This document shows positions 9,200-17,421 of a stretch of 64,000 nucleotides of DNA, piece after piece. The translations under genes were made by a program, and so were the position numbers. Each line of letters opens with the position of its first letter. The stretch's first letter is position 1. A model generated the notes under the pieces. The model was not told where the DNA came from and made no database searches. It worked only from the letters and a program-made list of their open reading frames with translations. Source of the DNA: G963556115 sp963675945 (GTDB lineage: Bacteria > Planctomycetota > SZUA-567). Where the stretch lies: the NCBI GenBank assembly GCA_963675945.1, contig OY780932.1, positions 1,364,001 to 1,428,000 of the forward strand. Direction: 5' to 3'.

Positions 9200-10480
9200 T
9201 TATAGTCTGTCGAGTGCTTTCTTGGCGATGTCGGTGCGGAAGTGCGCGCCGGCGAAGTTGATTTTATTTACGGCGGCGTAAGCATTCGTTATCGCTTGCG
9301 GAATATCGGCGCCGAGAGCGGTTACTCCGAGTACACGTCCGCCTGCAGTGACTATTTTATTGGTCTTGGCTTTGGTACCGGCGTGGAAGACCACGGCATT
9401 ATCTCTGGCGGTGTCGATGCTGTCAAGACCGGTGATTTCTATATCCCGTTCATAACTGCCGGGGTAGCCGCCGCTGGACATGACTACGCATACCGCAGCC
9501 TCGTCCTTCCAGTGGATATCCATATCTTTGAGTTTGCCGTTGGCGACAGCTTCAAGCAGGTCGAGGATATCTGTATCCAGACGCAGCATTATCGGCTGGG
9601 TCTCGGGATCGCCGAAGCGGACATTGTATTCGAGTACCTTGGGCCCGCCTTTGGTGATCATCAGTCCGGCATAGAGTACTCCCTTGAAACGTCTGCCCGA
9701 GTTGTTCATAGCGTGTACTGTCGGTACCAGAATGGTCTCGATGACCTCATCCAGCAGTTTCTCGGTCATGAGTGGAGCGGGTGAGTAGGCACCCATGCCC
9801 CCGGTGTTGGGGCCGGTATCGCCGTCGAAGACCGCTTTATGATCCTGGGAAGAGGCGAGCGGAGCGATGGTCTTGCCGTCGGTGAGGGCGAGTACGGAGA
9901 GTTCTTCTCCTACCAGGCATTCTTCAATAACGACCTTGCCCCCGGCTTCACCAAACTCTCGGTCTATCATACAACGTTTGAGTGCTTCTTCAGCTTCCTG
10001 ATGATCAGAGCAGACAATAGCGCCTTTGCCTGCTGCGAGTCCATCGGCTTTGACCACGATCGGCCCTTCATCCAGGCTGTGCAGATAATCAATCGCTGGT
10101 TCGTATTGCTCGAAGATGGCGTAATCGGCTGTAGGGATACCGTTATGGCGCATAAGATCCTTGGCGAAGACCTTACTCTTCTCCAGTTCTGCCGCTGCCT
10201 TGGTCGGCCCGAAGGTCTTGATTCCGGCTGCCTGCAGCGCATCGACGATTCCCTCTACCAGCACCGCTTCCGGCCCCGGGATGACAAAGTCGATATTATT
10301 CTGTTTGGCCCAACGGACAATGCTGGGAATATTGTGCAGATCTAGATCTATACATTCCCCCAGTTCCTGGCAGCCGGCATTGCCGGGGGCTATATAGAGC
10401 TTGCCCAGCCGTGGGGACTGCTTAACCTTCCAGGCTAGTGCGTGTTCCCTGCCGCCATTACCTACAATAAGTACATTCAT
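9200..10480 (-). CDS. purD: Phosphoribosylamine-glycine ligase (GAR synthetase)
   Basis: 426 residues, full length. It joins glycine to phosphoribosylamine in purine synthesis. The N-terminal MNVLIVGNGGREHALAWK and the middle blocks PTKAAAELEKSKVFAKDLM, IVVKADGLAAGKGAIV, DGDTGPNTGGMGAYSPAP and EYNVRFGDPETQ are diagnostic of PurD and its ATP-grasp fold. AGGG lies 6 nt before the ATG. Its position after folD makes sense, since purine synthesis needs one-carbon folates. Confidence 0.97.
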   Translation of the reverse strand: MNVLIVGNGGREHALAWKVKQSPRLGKLYIAPGNAGCQELGECIDLDLHNIPSIVRWAKQNNIDFVIPGPEAVLVEGIVDALQAAGIKTFGPTKAAAELEKSKVFAKDLMRHNGIPTADYAIFEQYEPAIDYLHSLDEGPIVVKADGLAAGKGAIVCSDHQEAEEALKRCMIDREFGEAGGKVVIEECLVGEELSVLALTDGKTIAPLASSQDHKAVFDGDTGPNTGGMGAYSPAPLMTEKLLDEVIETILVPTVHAMNNSGRRFKGVLYAGLMITKGGPKVLEYNVRFGDPETQPIMLRLDTDILDLLEAVANGKLKDMDIHWKDEAAVCVVMSSGGYPGSYERDIEITGLDSIDTARDNAVVFHAGTKAKTNKIVTAGGRVLGVTALGADIPQAITNAYAAVNKINFAGAHFRTDIAKKALDRL

Positions 10481-10581
10481 TCTTCACCCTTTCATCAGTT
10501 GGATTATTCTGCATAAATCCTATTAATCTCTCTCTTTGTTCCTGGGCAATGCGTTCAGTCCAGTAGCAGGAATGGAACGTG

Positions 10582-10603
10582 GTATTGTCGTGATAGACAA
10601 TAC
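10582..10603 (-). terminator. Hairpin downstream of the oleB-like gene
   Basis: Perfect stem GTATTGTC/GACAATAC (10582-10589 and 10596-10603), 6-nt loop, extendable with a bulge through GAAC/GTTC. No T-tract follows on the minus strand, so it may attenuate or stabilise the transcript rather than terminate it. Confidence 0.35.
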
Positions 10604-10607
10604 GGTT

Positions 10608-11528
10608 CTATTCTTGTTTTTCAGTTTCGTCTTCGTCATGTAAAAAGTTTATAAGCCGGGAAATAACCTCCCCGGTCTTGTCTTCAAGGATATAGTGGCC
10701 GCCGTCGGGGTAATACTCTGCCTCCGCCTGCGGGAATCGCTCCTGCCACTCCTTGAAGAAGTGGTCGTTGAAGCACCAGTCCTTACCACCCCAGAGAATG
10801 AGTAGTTTCTTGCTCTGCAGATCTTTCAGGTGCTCATCAATATACTTCAGCCGGGCATAACTCGTCGCTGTCGGTGCGAGCGGGATGTCCTCGACAAATC
10901 TGAGGGTTGCGATCCGGTTCTGCCAGTTGTTATACGGGAGGAGGTACGCTTCTTTGACTTTATCCGGCAGCCTTTTCTCTACCGCCATAAAGGTTGCTGC
11001 TCCGGCAAAGGCATTGCAGCCTCGAATCGCTATCGCTCCGAATAACGGTATTCTGCAGATGTTGATCCTCAGCGGAATCCGCTGCGAGAGAAATGCCGCG
11101 GTATTGAGGATTACCATCTTGTCCAGACGTTCAATATTGTCGACTGCCCAGCCCATACCGATGGCTCCGCCCCAATCATGCACTATCAGGGTGAGTCGCT
11201 CATCCGGTCGGGTAATATTCTCCAACAGCGCATTTAGATTGGTAATATGCGCGTCCAGAGTATAGGCATAGCTCTGGGGTTTGTCACTGAAACCCATACC
11301 GAGATGATCCGGCGCAATTACCCGTCTCTCCGGGGCAAATTCTTTAATCAGATTCCGGTAGAAGAAACTCCAGCTTGGGTTGCCATGGAGCATGAGCAGG
11401 GTGCTTCTTTGCGGCTGGTTCTCGACCCGGCCGGTATCAATATAATGCAGCTTGTGCCCGGAATTCAATCTGTAGTAATGTGCCGCAAACGGGTAGAGCT
11501 CTTTGAACTCTGGGTCATCTCTATGCAT
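10608..11528 (-). CDS. Haloalkane-dehalogenase-type alpha/beta hydrolase, OleB-like
   Basis: 306 residues. The nucleophile elbow VHDWGGAIGMGWAV carries the Asp nucleophile and adjacent Trp of haloalkane dehalogenases. The oxyanion region is MLHGNPSWSFFYRN; the C-terminus has LLILWGGKDWCFNDHFFKEW and the catalytic His in PDGGHYILED. The pattern of ILNTAAF, RFVEDIPLAPT and CFNDHF is closest to the OleB subgroup, which decarboxylates beta-lactones in long-chain olefin synthesis. No oleA, oleC or oleD is visible, so that pathway is inference and a simple hydrolase remains possible. Its ATG overlaps the folD stop by 8 nt (ATGCATAG), implying translational coupling. Confidence 0.75.
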   Translation of the reverse strand: MHRDDPEFKELYPFAAHYYRLNSGHKLHYIDTGRVENQPQRSTLLMLHGNPSWSFFYRNLIKEFAPERRVIAPDHLGMGFSDKPQSYAYTLDAHITNLNALLENITRPDERLTLIVHDWGGAIGMGWAVDNIERLDKMVILNTAAFLSQRIPLRINICRIPLFGAIAIRGCNAFAGAATFMAVEKRLPDKVKEAYLLPYNNWQNRIATLRFVEDIPLAPTATSYARLKYIDEHLKDLQSKKLLILWGGKDWCFNDHFFKEWQERFPQAEAEYYPDGGHYILEDKTGEVISRLINFLHDEDETEKQE

Positions 11529-12522
11529 TAAGGCTGATTCCTGCTAGCTTTCCGGCGGCATTTACAGTGTTGAGCAGCAGGTAAGCGTTGGTTACCGGCC
11601 CTGAACCACCTTTGGGGCTGGTAATATAACCTGCGACTTCTCTGCACGTTTCATAATCGACATCACCGACATACTGCATTGCAATTTTGCCTTTACTGTT
11701 CTTCAGCGGCTCGCCGTCGGCATCGAGTCCGGTCGGGATATGATTGACCCCGACATCGACGACAATCGCTCCCTCTTTGATCATCTCCTTCTTGACCAAT
11801 GGGCTGAGATCGACCGGAGCTGGTTTTTCGCCCTTACCGTTTTTGTAGGCATTTAGGGCGCTCAGATAACGGTTCCAGACTACCGATGAAGCTCCGGTGG
11901 CAGCGATAATGACCTCAGCTTCCTTGCAGAGAGCCGCAACATCCGAACGGCTGTGACCGATCATGACTGAGGCGTTGAGGTTGAGCATCAGTAGTGCCGC
12001 AGGCTTGCCGACAATGGCACTGCGTCCCAGAATTAGAGCCTTGGCTCCATTGAGTTCCGGGCGTATTCTTCTGACCAGTTCTACCGCACCGACTGCGGTG
12101 CAGGGGGCGGGATCGGCATAGCCGTTGGTCAGCAGGGCTCCAAGATTCTCGGGGTGTACACCTTCGGCGTCTTTGACCGGGTCTATGGCCGAAGCCAGTT
12201 CAAGATGATTACAACCAGCCGGTAGCGGTAGATGCAGGAGGATTGCTGAGACATTTGTGTCTTGATTGAGTCGTTCTATCTCGCTGCGGATATTAGCGGC
12301 GTCCGCAGCTGCTCCAAGTTCAATGAGAGAATATTCTATACCGTTGTTTCGGCAGTGTTCTGCCTGAGCCTTGGCATACCAGCCGCTACCAGCATCATTA
12401 TTAGCTCTGATTGCCGCCAGGTGTGGTTTCTTGCCGAGTTTTGCCAGTTGTTTGATTTTATCTTGGAGGCTAGCTAGTAACTCTGCTGCTACCTTAGTGC
12501 CGTCGATCAGTTCTGCAACCAT
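11521..12522 (-). CDS. folD: Divergent FolD: methylenetetrahydrofolate dehydrogenase/cyclohydrolase homologue
   Basis: 333 residues, longer than the usual 280-300 because of extra sequence around residues 225-280 (near LSALNAYKNGKGEKPAPVDL). Family blocks are clear: ILLHLPLPAG, DPVKDAEGVHPENLG, PCTAVGAVELV, ALILGRSAIVGKPAALLML and YITSPKGGSGPVT. Aligned to E. coli FolD, Tyr52 is kept, but Lys56 is Gln (WYAKAQAEHC), Gln98 is His (LLHLP) and Asp121 is Glu (KDAEG). These residues are important for cyclohydrolase chemistry, so activity may be altered. I use the ATG at 12522, which has AGGA 6 nt upstream; an in-frame GTG 15 nt earlier lacks a site. First gene of the run folD-oleB-like-purD-tsaC. 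Confidence 0.85.
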   Translation of the reverse strand: MVAELIDGTKVAAELLASLQDKIKQLAKLGKKPHLAAIRANNDAGSGWYAKAQAEHCRNNGIEYSLIELGAAADAANIRSEIERLNQDTNVSAILLHLPLPAGCNHLELASAIDPVKDAEGVHPENLGALLTNGYADPAPCTAVGAVELVRRIRPELNGAKALILGRSAIVGKPAALLMLNLNASVMIGHSRSDVAALCKEAEVIIAATGASSVVWNRYLSALNAYKNGKGEKPAPVDLSPLVKKEMIKEGAIVVDVGVNHIPTGLDADGEPLKNSKGKIAMQYVGDVDYETCREVAGYITSPKGGSGPVTNAYLLLNTVNAAGKLAGISLNA

Positions 12523-12897
12523 GGATAGTCCTTTCACCCTTGTTTTGAATAAGCCCTGGCGTTTGAGTGGTTACCCCAGAGTATAGTTTAGTTGGTGCGA
12601 ATAAATCTGTAACATAAATATTATTTTGTACTTATAATTATATTTGTTTTTTCAGGTCTTCCTGTAATCAGGTTTTTTCTGGAGTTATGTAAATAATCGC
12701 CAATAATCTCTGTCTTTATCAGCAGTAAACATAGATCTTTAGTGCTATATAATTTTAACCGTCGTTTGTAGCGGCATTTTTTTATAAAAGGAAACACACA
12801 ACTTATTCTCTACCGGTTTGAAATTTGCATGCGTCCTAATAGAAGAATTTCGCGCGCTTTTTTTATTTTATTATTGCATTACTGCATTACGCCCACG

Positions 12898-12962
12898 CGA
12901 TCAGTTCTACAAGCATGGATAATCCTTTCGCTTCTTGTAGAATAAGCCCTGGTGTTTGAGTT
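12898..12962 (-). repeat. Vestigial duplicate of the folD leader and start codon region
   Basis: The 65 bp here are a diverged copy of 12501-12567, which holds the folD ribosome site and first codons. Shared stretches include CGATCAGTTCT, CATGGATA, TCCTTTC and AATAAGCCCTGG. Read on the minus strand the copy keeps AAAGGATTATCC-ATG and codons for M-L-V-E-L-I before a stop a few codons later. The rest of the 560-bp gap (12523-13083) shows no gene. Confidence 0.7.
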
Positions 12963-13083
12963 GAAGCTTATAGGGTACAGCCTAGATTTTATTGGAAAAA
13001 ATAGAAAAGACAAGGGTTTTCCCTTTATCTCGAAGAATCGTTTAGAATGGTTTGAAGCAGCAGCAGAACCAGACTGGTGCCCT

Positions 13084-14070
13084 TTACTTGAGCAGGCGTG
13101 GTGGTGGAATTGTCGGGGTCATACGTCGGAGCTGGATGCCAAAGTGCTGGTTGACGATTACTACTTCGCCTTCGGCAAATTTGGTGTTCTCCGCGCAGAC
13201 ATCTAGAAATTCGCCGGCAAATTTCTTGAATTCAATAATCGATCCAGGTGCCAGTTCCTTGACATTCGCAATACGCATCTTGGTTGTGGCCAAAACCACA
13301 ATTACCGGTACTGGTAGGCGTTTTGCCAACATGGTGTTGCGGTTTCTGATGCGTCTGGGGTGCTCCTGGATGGTTTTATCGACTATATTGTCAATATGCG
13401 CGTTATTGACCGCTTCTTCCCGTTGTTTAATCTCGGCTTGATCCTCCATGCCGGTACACGAGAGACTCATAAAGATGCGGATAGTTACCGGTGAGAGGCC
13501 TTCGATTGTCAGTTGACCCTGAGAGCAGAGCATATCTTCAGAGCCGAAGGTAGCCTTCAGATCTGTCTGACCCGGGGTGAGAATTGTAGTATTCTTTACA
13601 TTGAAGTTTATCTTGCCCCCGGCATTCTCATCTCCACGTAACGCCTGCGCACCTTGCTGGGCGATGGTGTTGACGAGTTCGCCGTACGCATCCATGGCTT
13701 CATCATCAATAATCGTGTTCTGCAGATCAGGTTCTGTACCCATCGCCAGTGCCATAAAGAAGGCTATCGCTCCTTTGGCTCCAGATTCAGGAATCAGCAG
13801 AAAGATCTTTCCTTCACGCTCCCCGCCCCAGTCAATTTCGGTGACTATCTGCACCTCGGTTTCGGAGTCCAGTGCTTCACTGGGGGTGATAAAGTCGCAG
13901 TCGGTAATGTTAGAGACTACCCCTTTTCCGATAAAGGTTGACATGCCTTCAAAGCCACTGTCGGTGAAGACCTTGGTTAGGTGTTCACCGGTTTGCAGGA
14001 TCTGTTGGGAGATCCGGCGGAATTCACCGGATTCGCCAAGTAGCTGATTGAGGTCGTCAAGTTCACTCAT
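13084..14070 (-). CDS. fliN: Flagellar switch protein FliN/FliY type
   Basis: 328 residues. The C-terminal ~75 residues are the SpoA domain of FliN (KRLPVPVIVVLATTKMRIAN ... VKELAPGSIIEFKK ... GEVVIVNQHFGIQLRRM). The first ~220 residues look like a CheC/CheX-type fold, with GKIFLLIPESGAKGAIAFFM and a conserved acidic-Asn segment (AMDAYGELVNTIAQQ), so the domain order matches FliY of Firmicutes, which binds and dephosphorylates CheY-P. A switch-bound phosphatase role is therefore plausible but inferred. It follows fliM by 30 bp, as in many flagellar operons; other flagellar-motor genes are not nearby. Confidence 0.85.
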   Translation of the reverse strand: MSELDDLNQLLGESGEFRRISQQILQTGEHLTKVFTDSGFEGMSTFIGKGVVSNITDCDFITPSEALDSETEVQIVTEIDWGGEREGKIFLLIPESGAKGAIAFFMALAMGTEPDLQNTIIDDEAMDAYGELVNTIAQQGAQALRGDENAGGKINFNVKNTTILTPGQTDLKATFGSEDMLCSQGQLTIEGLSPVTIRIFMSLSCTGMEDQAEIKQREEAVNNAHIDNIVDKTIQEHPRRIRNRNTMLAKRLPVPVIVVLATTKMRIANVKELAPGSIIEFKKFAGEFLDVCAENTKFAEGEVVIVNQHFGIQLRRMTPTIPPPRLLK

Positions 14071-14100
14071 TTATATATACTTTCTTCTTCCTCTCGGGGT

Positions 14101-15153
14101 TTACGGGGTGTCAGCAATGCTGGCATTCTTGGTTATCTTGAAAGCTTTAAAATTATTGTAAGTTCCAGATGTTCCGCGGTATTTCGGTTTGCCGTCTATC
14201 GTCATCAGCAGCGAGTCTGCTACCTTTTTTCGGGTGGTGATAATATCGCCGGGCTTGAGATTGAGTAACTTGTGCATAGTCATGTTGGTCTCGGCCAGAT
14301 AGGTGATTACCTCTATTTTGGCCTTGTTTACCCCTTCTTCAAGTTTCTTTTTGTCGGCCTCCGCGTCGGTGGAACGGCGGGTGGTGAACCAGGTCTGAAT
14401 GGTGGAGAAATTGGTCATCACCGGTTCTACTACCGGAAACGGTACACAAATATTGAGCATTCCCGAGCTCTCGGCCATCTTGACTTCAAAGCATACCAGG
14501 ATCACAACTTCGTTAGGAGGCACAATCTGCATGAGCTGTGGATTGGCTTCTTTGGCGGTTACCTCAAAGTCGATATGCAGGATCGGTTGCCAGGCCTCCT
14601 GTAGAAAGCGTAGGGTCTCGTTGGTCATATAGCCGATCAGCCTCCATTCAATCTCGCTCATCTCTCGCTCTGGCAGATGGGCTTCGGTATTACCCCCGCC
14701 GAGCAGCTTGTCAAGAATTGGATAGACAATAGAAGGATTTATCTCCAGCACCATCTGGCCGTCCAGCGGTTCACAGGAGAGGAGATTGAAGCAGGTCGGG
14801 TTGGGCAGACTCATGATAAATTCCTGATAAGTCAACTGTTCGACCGAGGCGAGTTTGACATCGACAATTGTACGTAGATAACTCGAGAGGCTGGCTCCGA
14901 GTTTTCGTGCCAGTACTTCATGCAGCATCTCCATAGAGCGAATCTGGTCGGTACTTACACGCTCCGGTCTTTTGAAGTCGTAGATGGCAATCTCTGGCGA
15001 GTTCTCATTATACTCGTCAGGAGAAATCGCTGAACCAGTATTTCCGTTGGCGCTATCGGCCAGGCTCATCAGATCATCAGCGATATCCGAATCATTATCG
15101 TCAACCGATGCCAGTAGTGCATCTACTTCGTCTTGGGATAGTACATCAGGCAT
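14101..15153 (-). CDS. fliM: Flagellar motor switch protein FliM
   Basis: 350 residues, normal length. The N-terminal VLSQDEVDALLASV is the CheY-P binding segment of FliM. An acidic linker (residues about 17-50) leads to the CheC-like middle domain (SSYLRTIVDVKLASVEQLTY, NEVVILVCFEVKM) and a C-terminal SpoA domain (LLNLKPGDIITTRKKVADSL). FliM sits in the C-ring below the basal body and sets rotation direction. The fliM-fliN pair forms a short minus-strand operon. Confidence 0.95.
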   Translation of the reverse strand: MPDVLSQDEVDALLASVDDNDSDIADDLMSLADSANGNTGSAISPDEYNENSPEIAIYDFKRPERVSTDQIRSMEMLHEVLARKLGASLSSYLRTIVDVKLASVEQLTYQEFIMSLPNPTCFNLLSCEPLDGQMVLEINPSIVYPILDKLLGGGNTEAHLPEREMSEIEWRLIGYMTNETLRFLQEAWQPILHIDFEVTAKEANPQLMQIVPPNEVVILVCFEVKMAESSGMLNICVPFPVVEPVMTNFSTIQTWFTTRRSTDAEADKKKLEEGVNKAKIEVITYLAETNMTMHKLLNLKPGDIITTRKKVADSLLMTIDGKPKYRGTSGTYNNFKAFKITKNASIADTP

Positions 15154-15300
15154 ATTGGTTTACTCTTTTTATCAGGTACATAATTATCGTAAGTTGTTGC
15201 AAAATTTGCACTATACCGTTATCCGGTTGAGGGTATAAGCGCGAAAAATCCTTGTTTATGGTCAAGCGCAGGATGTTGCTGTTTGTATTGGCGCCAGCGG

Positions 15301-15603
15301 CTAGAGGAGATACTCATCCTCTTCGCCTTTGAGTAACTGTTCGCGTATGGCTTCATCAATCGCTTCCGGGTCTCCTCTTCTTAATTCATCGGTCTTTATG
15401 CGATAAGCTTTAAGGGTGTCATATTTCTTTTCCAGTCTTTCTTCTGCCTCTTTCAGACGTTTATTCATCTCATCGGTGGTATGCCGAGCCGGTAGACAGA
15501 GGAGAATATACATTGAGGCAGCAATTGCTATCAAGAGTAATGCTGCGGCGCCGCCGTCCCAGAATGGATTGTATTCTTCGATATTATTATTCATCATGAC
15601 CAT
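15301..15603 (-). CDS. Small bitopic coiled-coil protein, FtsB/DivIC-like
   Basis: 100 residues: a short N-terminus, one membrane helix at about residues 18-38 (AAALLLIAIAASMYILLCLP), then a highly charged coiled coil (DEMNKRLKEAEERLEKKYDT). It ends in RRGDPEAIDEAIREQLLKG, resembling the region after the coiled coil in FtsB/DivIC septum proteins. Those proteins link the divisome to septal peptidoglycan synthesis. Similarity is by architecture and one short motif only. No good ribosome site is visible before the ATG at 15603; internal Met codons at residues 3 and 4 are alternatives. It lies between pyk and fliM on the same strand. Confidence 0.55.
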   Translation of the reverse strand: MVMMNNNIEEYNPFWDGGAAALLLIAIAASMYILLCLPARHTTDEMNKRLKEAEERLEKKYDTLKAYRIKTDELRRGDPEAIDEAIREQLLKGEEDEYLL

Positions 15604-15673
15604 TTATCGACATGAGTGTGCGGTTAACTTTAATAAGAAACAGAATATAATATATCTTTAATGATAGTAAGAG

Positions 15674-15710
15674 GATAAAAAGAATACGAACCGGCCTGAA
15701 CCCGGTTCGT
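15674..15710 (-). terminator. Terminator of pyk
   Basis: Perfect 9-bp stem ACGAACCGG/CCGGTTCGT (15686-15694 and 15702-15710) with a 7-nt loop. On the minus strand it is followed by ATTC and T5. Confidence 0.75.
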
Positions 15711-15743
15711 TGAGGATAGTATGATTTGGACTGAGGTAGAGGT

Positions 15744-17165
15744 TCAGTTGGTAATATTCTTCAGACATTTTCGCGGGGTGTTGAGTTCGATTAGATTGGC
15801 ACCGCTGACCCGCTCTGGCGAACTGGCAAGAATAAGTACTAGATCTTGCTCTGAAACGAGGTTGAGATTCATAAGCTGAGACATCGCTTGAGCGACCAGG
15901 GTATCGGTATTCTGATCACGCTCGGTAAAGAAGGGGATTATGCCGTAACTGAGCGCTAATTCGCGGACAACTCGTTTGTCATGGGTTCGGGCGCAGACCG
16001 GTACTTTGCTCCGGTAGGAAGATACATAACGCGCCGAGTAACCAGTCATGGTATCGGATAGAATCGCCTTGGCACCGAGGTCAAGAGCGCTGTGTACGGC
16101 GGTCTTGGCCAGATAATTACTTACTCGGTGTGCTTGATCATCACTGTAAAATTTATGTTCGCGTAGCTCTTCCTTACTCTTCTCAATTCTGTAGGCAATT
16201 TTATACATCGTCTCGACCGCGGCTAGGGGATACTTGCCGTAAGCGGTCTCGCCGCTGAGCATTAGGGCGTCGGTGCCATCGAGTACGGCATTGGCGATGT
16301 CGCTGACCTCGGCGCGGGTCGGTCGTGGATTGTCGATCATTGAGTGGAGCATCTGGGTGGCGGTAATTACCGGACAGGCGCGGATAATACACTTATGGAT
16401 CAATTCCTTCTGTACTAGAGGTACATCGGCAGCCGGGATCTCGATTCCGAGGTCACCGCGGGCAATCATTATGCCATAGACGCAGTCGAGTATCTCGTCG
16501 ATGTTATCGATCCCTTCTTGATTTTCGATCTTGGCGATAATCTTTACCCGGCTGTTATGCGTGTCTAGAATACTCTGGATAGCCATTACATCGTCACGAT
16601 TACGCACAAAGGAGTGGGCAATAAAGTCGATGTCATGCTTGATGGCAAAATTGATATAATCCCTGTCTTTGGCGGTAAGTGAGGGTAGTGAGAGGTGTAC
16701 TCCAGGAACATTGAGACTCTTGCGGTTGCCGATAACTCCATTGAATACCGCCTGGCAGATGAGTTCGTCGTCGCCTTTCTCGATAACCTGGATCTTTGTC
16801 GCTCCGTCATCAATCAGAATATCAGTACCTACTTCCAGTTCGTCGATGAGATTGGGGAAGCTGACCCCAAAGGCATTTTCACCGGTGCCGTCGCGGGTAA
16901 TGCGGACAATGTCTTTGTCCTGGAGGATGATATCTTCGGTAATTCCAGCAGTTCTCACCTCCGGACCCTTGGTGTCCAAGAGGATAGCGATCTCATCCGA
17001 GACCAGGCGAATATTCTCCACAACTTTGAGAGTTTCTTCCGGGCTTTGGTGGGCAGTGTTGAGTCTGACGACATTCATCCCTGCTTTGTAGAGAGCTTCG
17101 ATAAAGTCGGTATCACATTTACGGTCGGAAATTGTGGCGATAATCTTGGTCTGTTTGCGTTGCAT
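15744..17165 (-). CDS. pyk: Pyruvate kinase
   Basis: About 473 residues. It converts phosphoenolpyruvate and ADP to pyruvate and ATP. Visible blocks: TKIIATISD, VVRLNTAH, ILLDTKGPEVRT, SFVRNRDDV, IIAKIENQEGIDNIDEIL with the active-site Lys, IMIARGDLGIEIP, ITATQMLHSMIDNPRPTRAE and DGTDALMLSGETAYGKYP. The usual RxNxSH reads RLNTAH, a Ser-to-Ala change. The ATG at 17165 (MQRKQTK) matches family starts and has AAAGG upstream. The C-terminal domain is complete. It is monocistronic between two terminators. Confidence 0.96.
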   Translation of the reverse strand: MQRKQTKIIATISDRKCDTDFIEALYKAGMNVVRLNTAHQSPEETLKVVENIRLVSDEIAILLDTKGPEVRTAGITEDIILQDKDIVRITRDGTGENAFGVSFPNLIDELEVGTDILIDDGATKIQVIEKGDDELICQAVFNGVIGNRKSLNVPGVHLSLPSLTAKDRDYINFAIKHDIDFIAHSFVRNRDDVMAIQSILDTHNSRVKIIAKIENQEGIDNIDEILDCVYGIMIARGDLGIEIPAADVPLVQKELIHKCIIRACPVITATQMLHSMIDNPRPTRAEVSDIANAVLDGTDALMLSGETAYGKYPLAAVETMYKIAYRIEKSKEELREHKFYSDDQAHRVSNYLAKTAVHSALDLGAKAILSDTMTGYSARYVSSYRSKVPVCARTHDKRVVRELALSYGIIPFFTERDQNTDTLVAQAMSQLMNLNLVSEQDLVLILASSPERVSGANLIELNTPRKCLKNITN

Positions 17166-17229
17166 TAATAATTGGCCTTTCTTTGCTGGCAATAAGGGGA
17201 AAAAACCAGATACGGTGATCTAATTACAT

Positions 17230-17261
17230 TAATAAAACCCGACTGCTGGCAGTAGGGTTTT
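17230..17261 (-). terminator. Terminator of the ROK regulator gene
   Basis: Arms AAAACCCgACTGC and GCAGTaGGGTTTT (17234-17246 and 17249-17261) with one mismatch and a very short loop. Read on the minus strand it ends in TTTTATT. Confidence 0.7.
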
Positions 17262-17421
17262 CCATGTCTTCTTCTGATCGGGAGCAACAGGACTTTAAAG
17301 ATGATTATCCCTGCTGATTCGGTGTTTATTGTAGATATTTGACCCTGAAAAACAAGGGAAATATAGAGAAATCATATGTCAATAATTTCCTGAGTATTAT
17401 GAGAATAAGATTAAAATGGAT

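Noticed and set aside
12952..13206. 84-residue plus-strand frame near the folD leader copy
   Set aside because: Overlaps the 3' end of fliN on the other strand and has no ribosome site.
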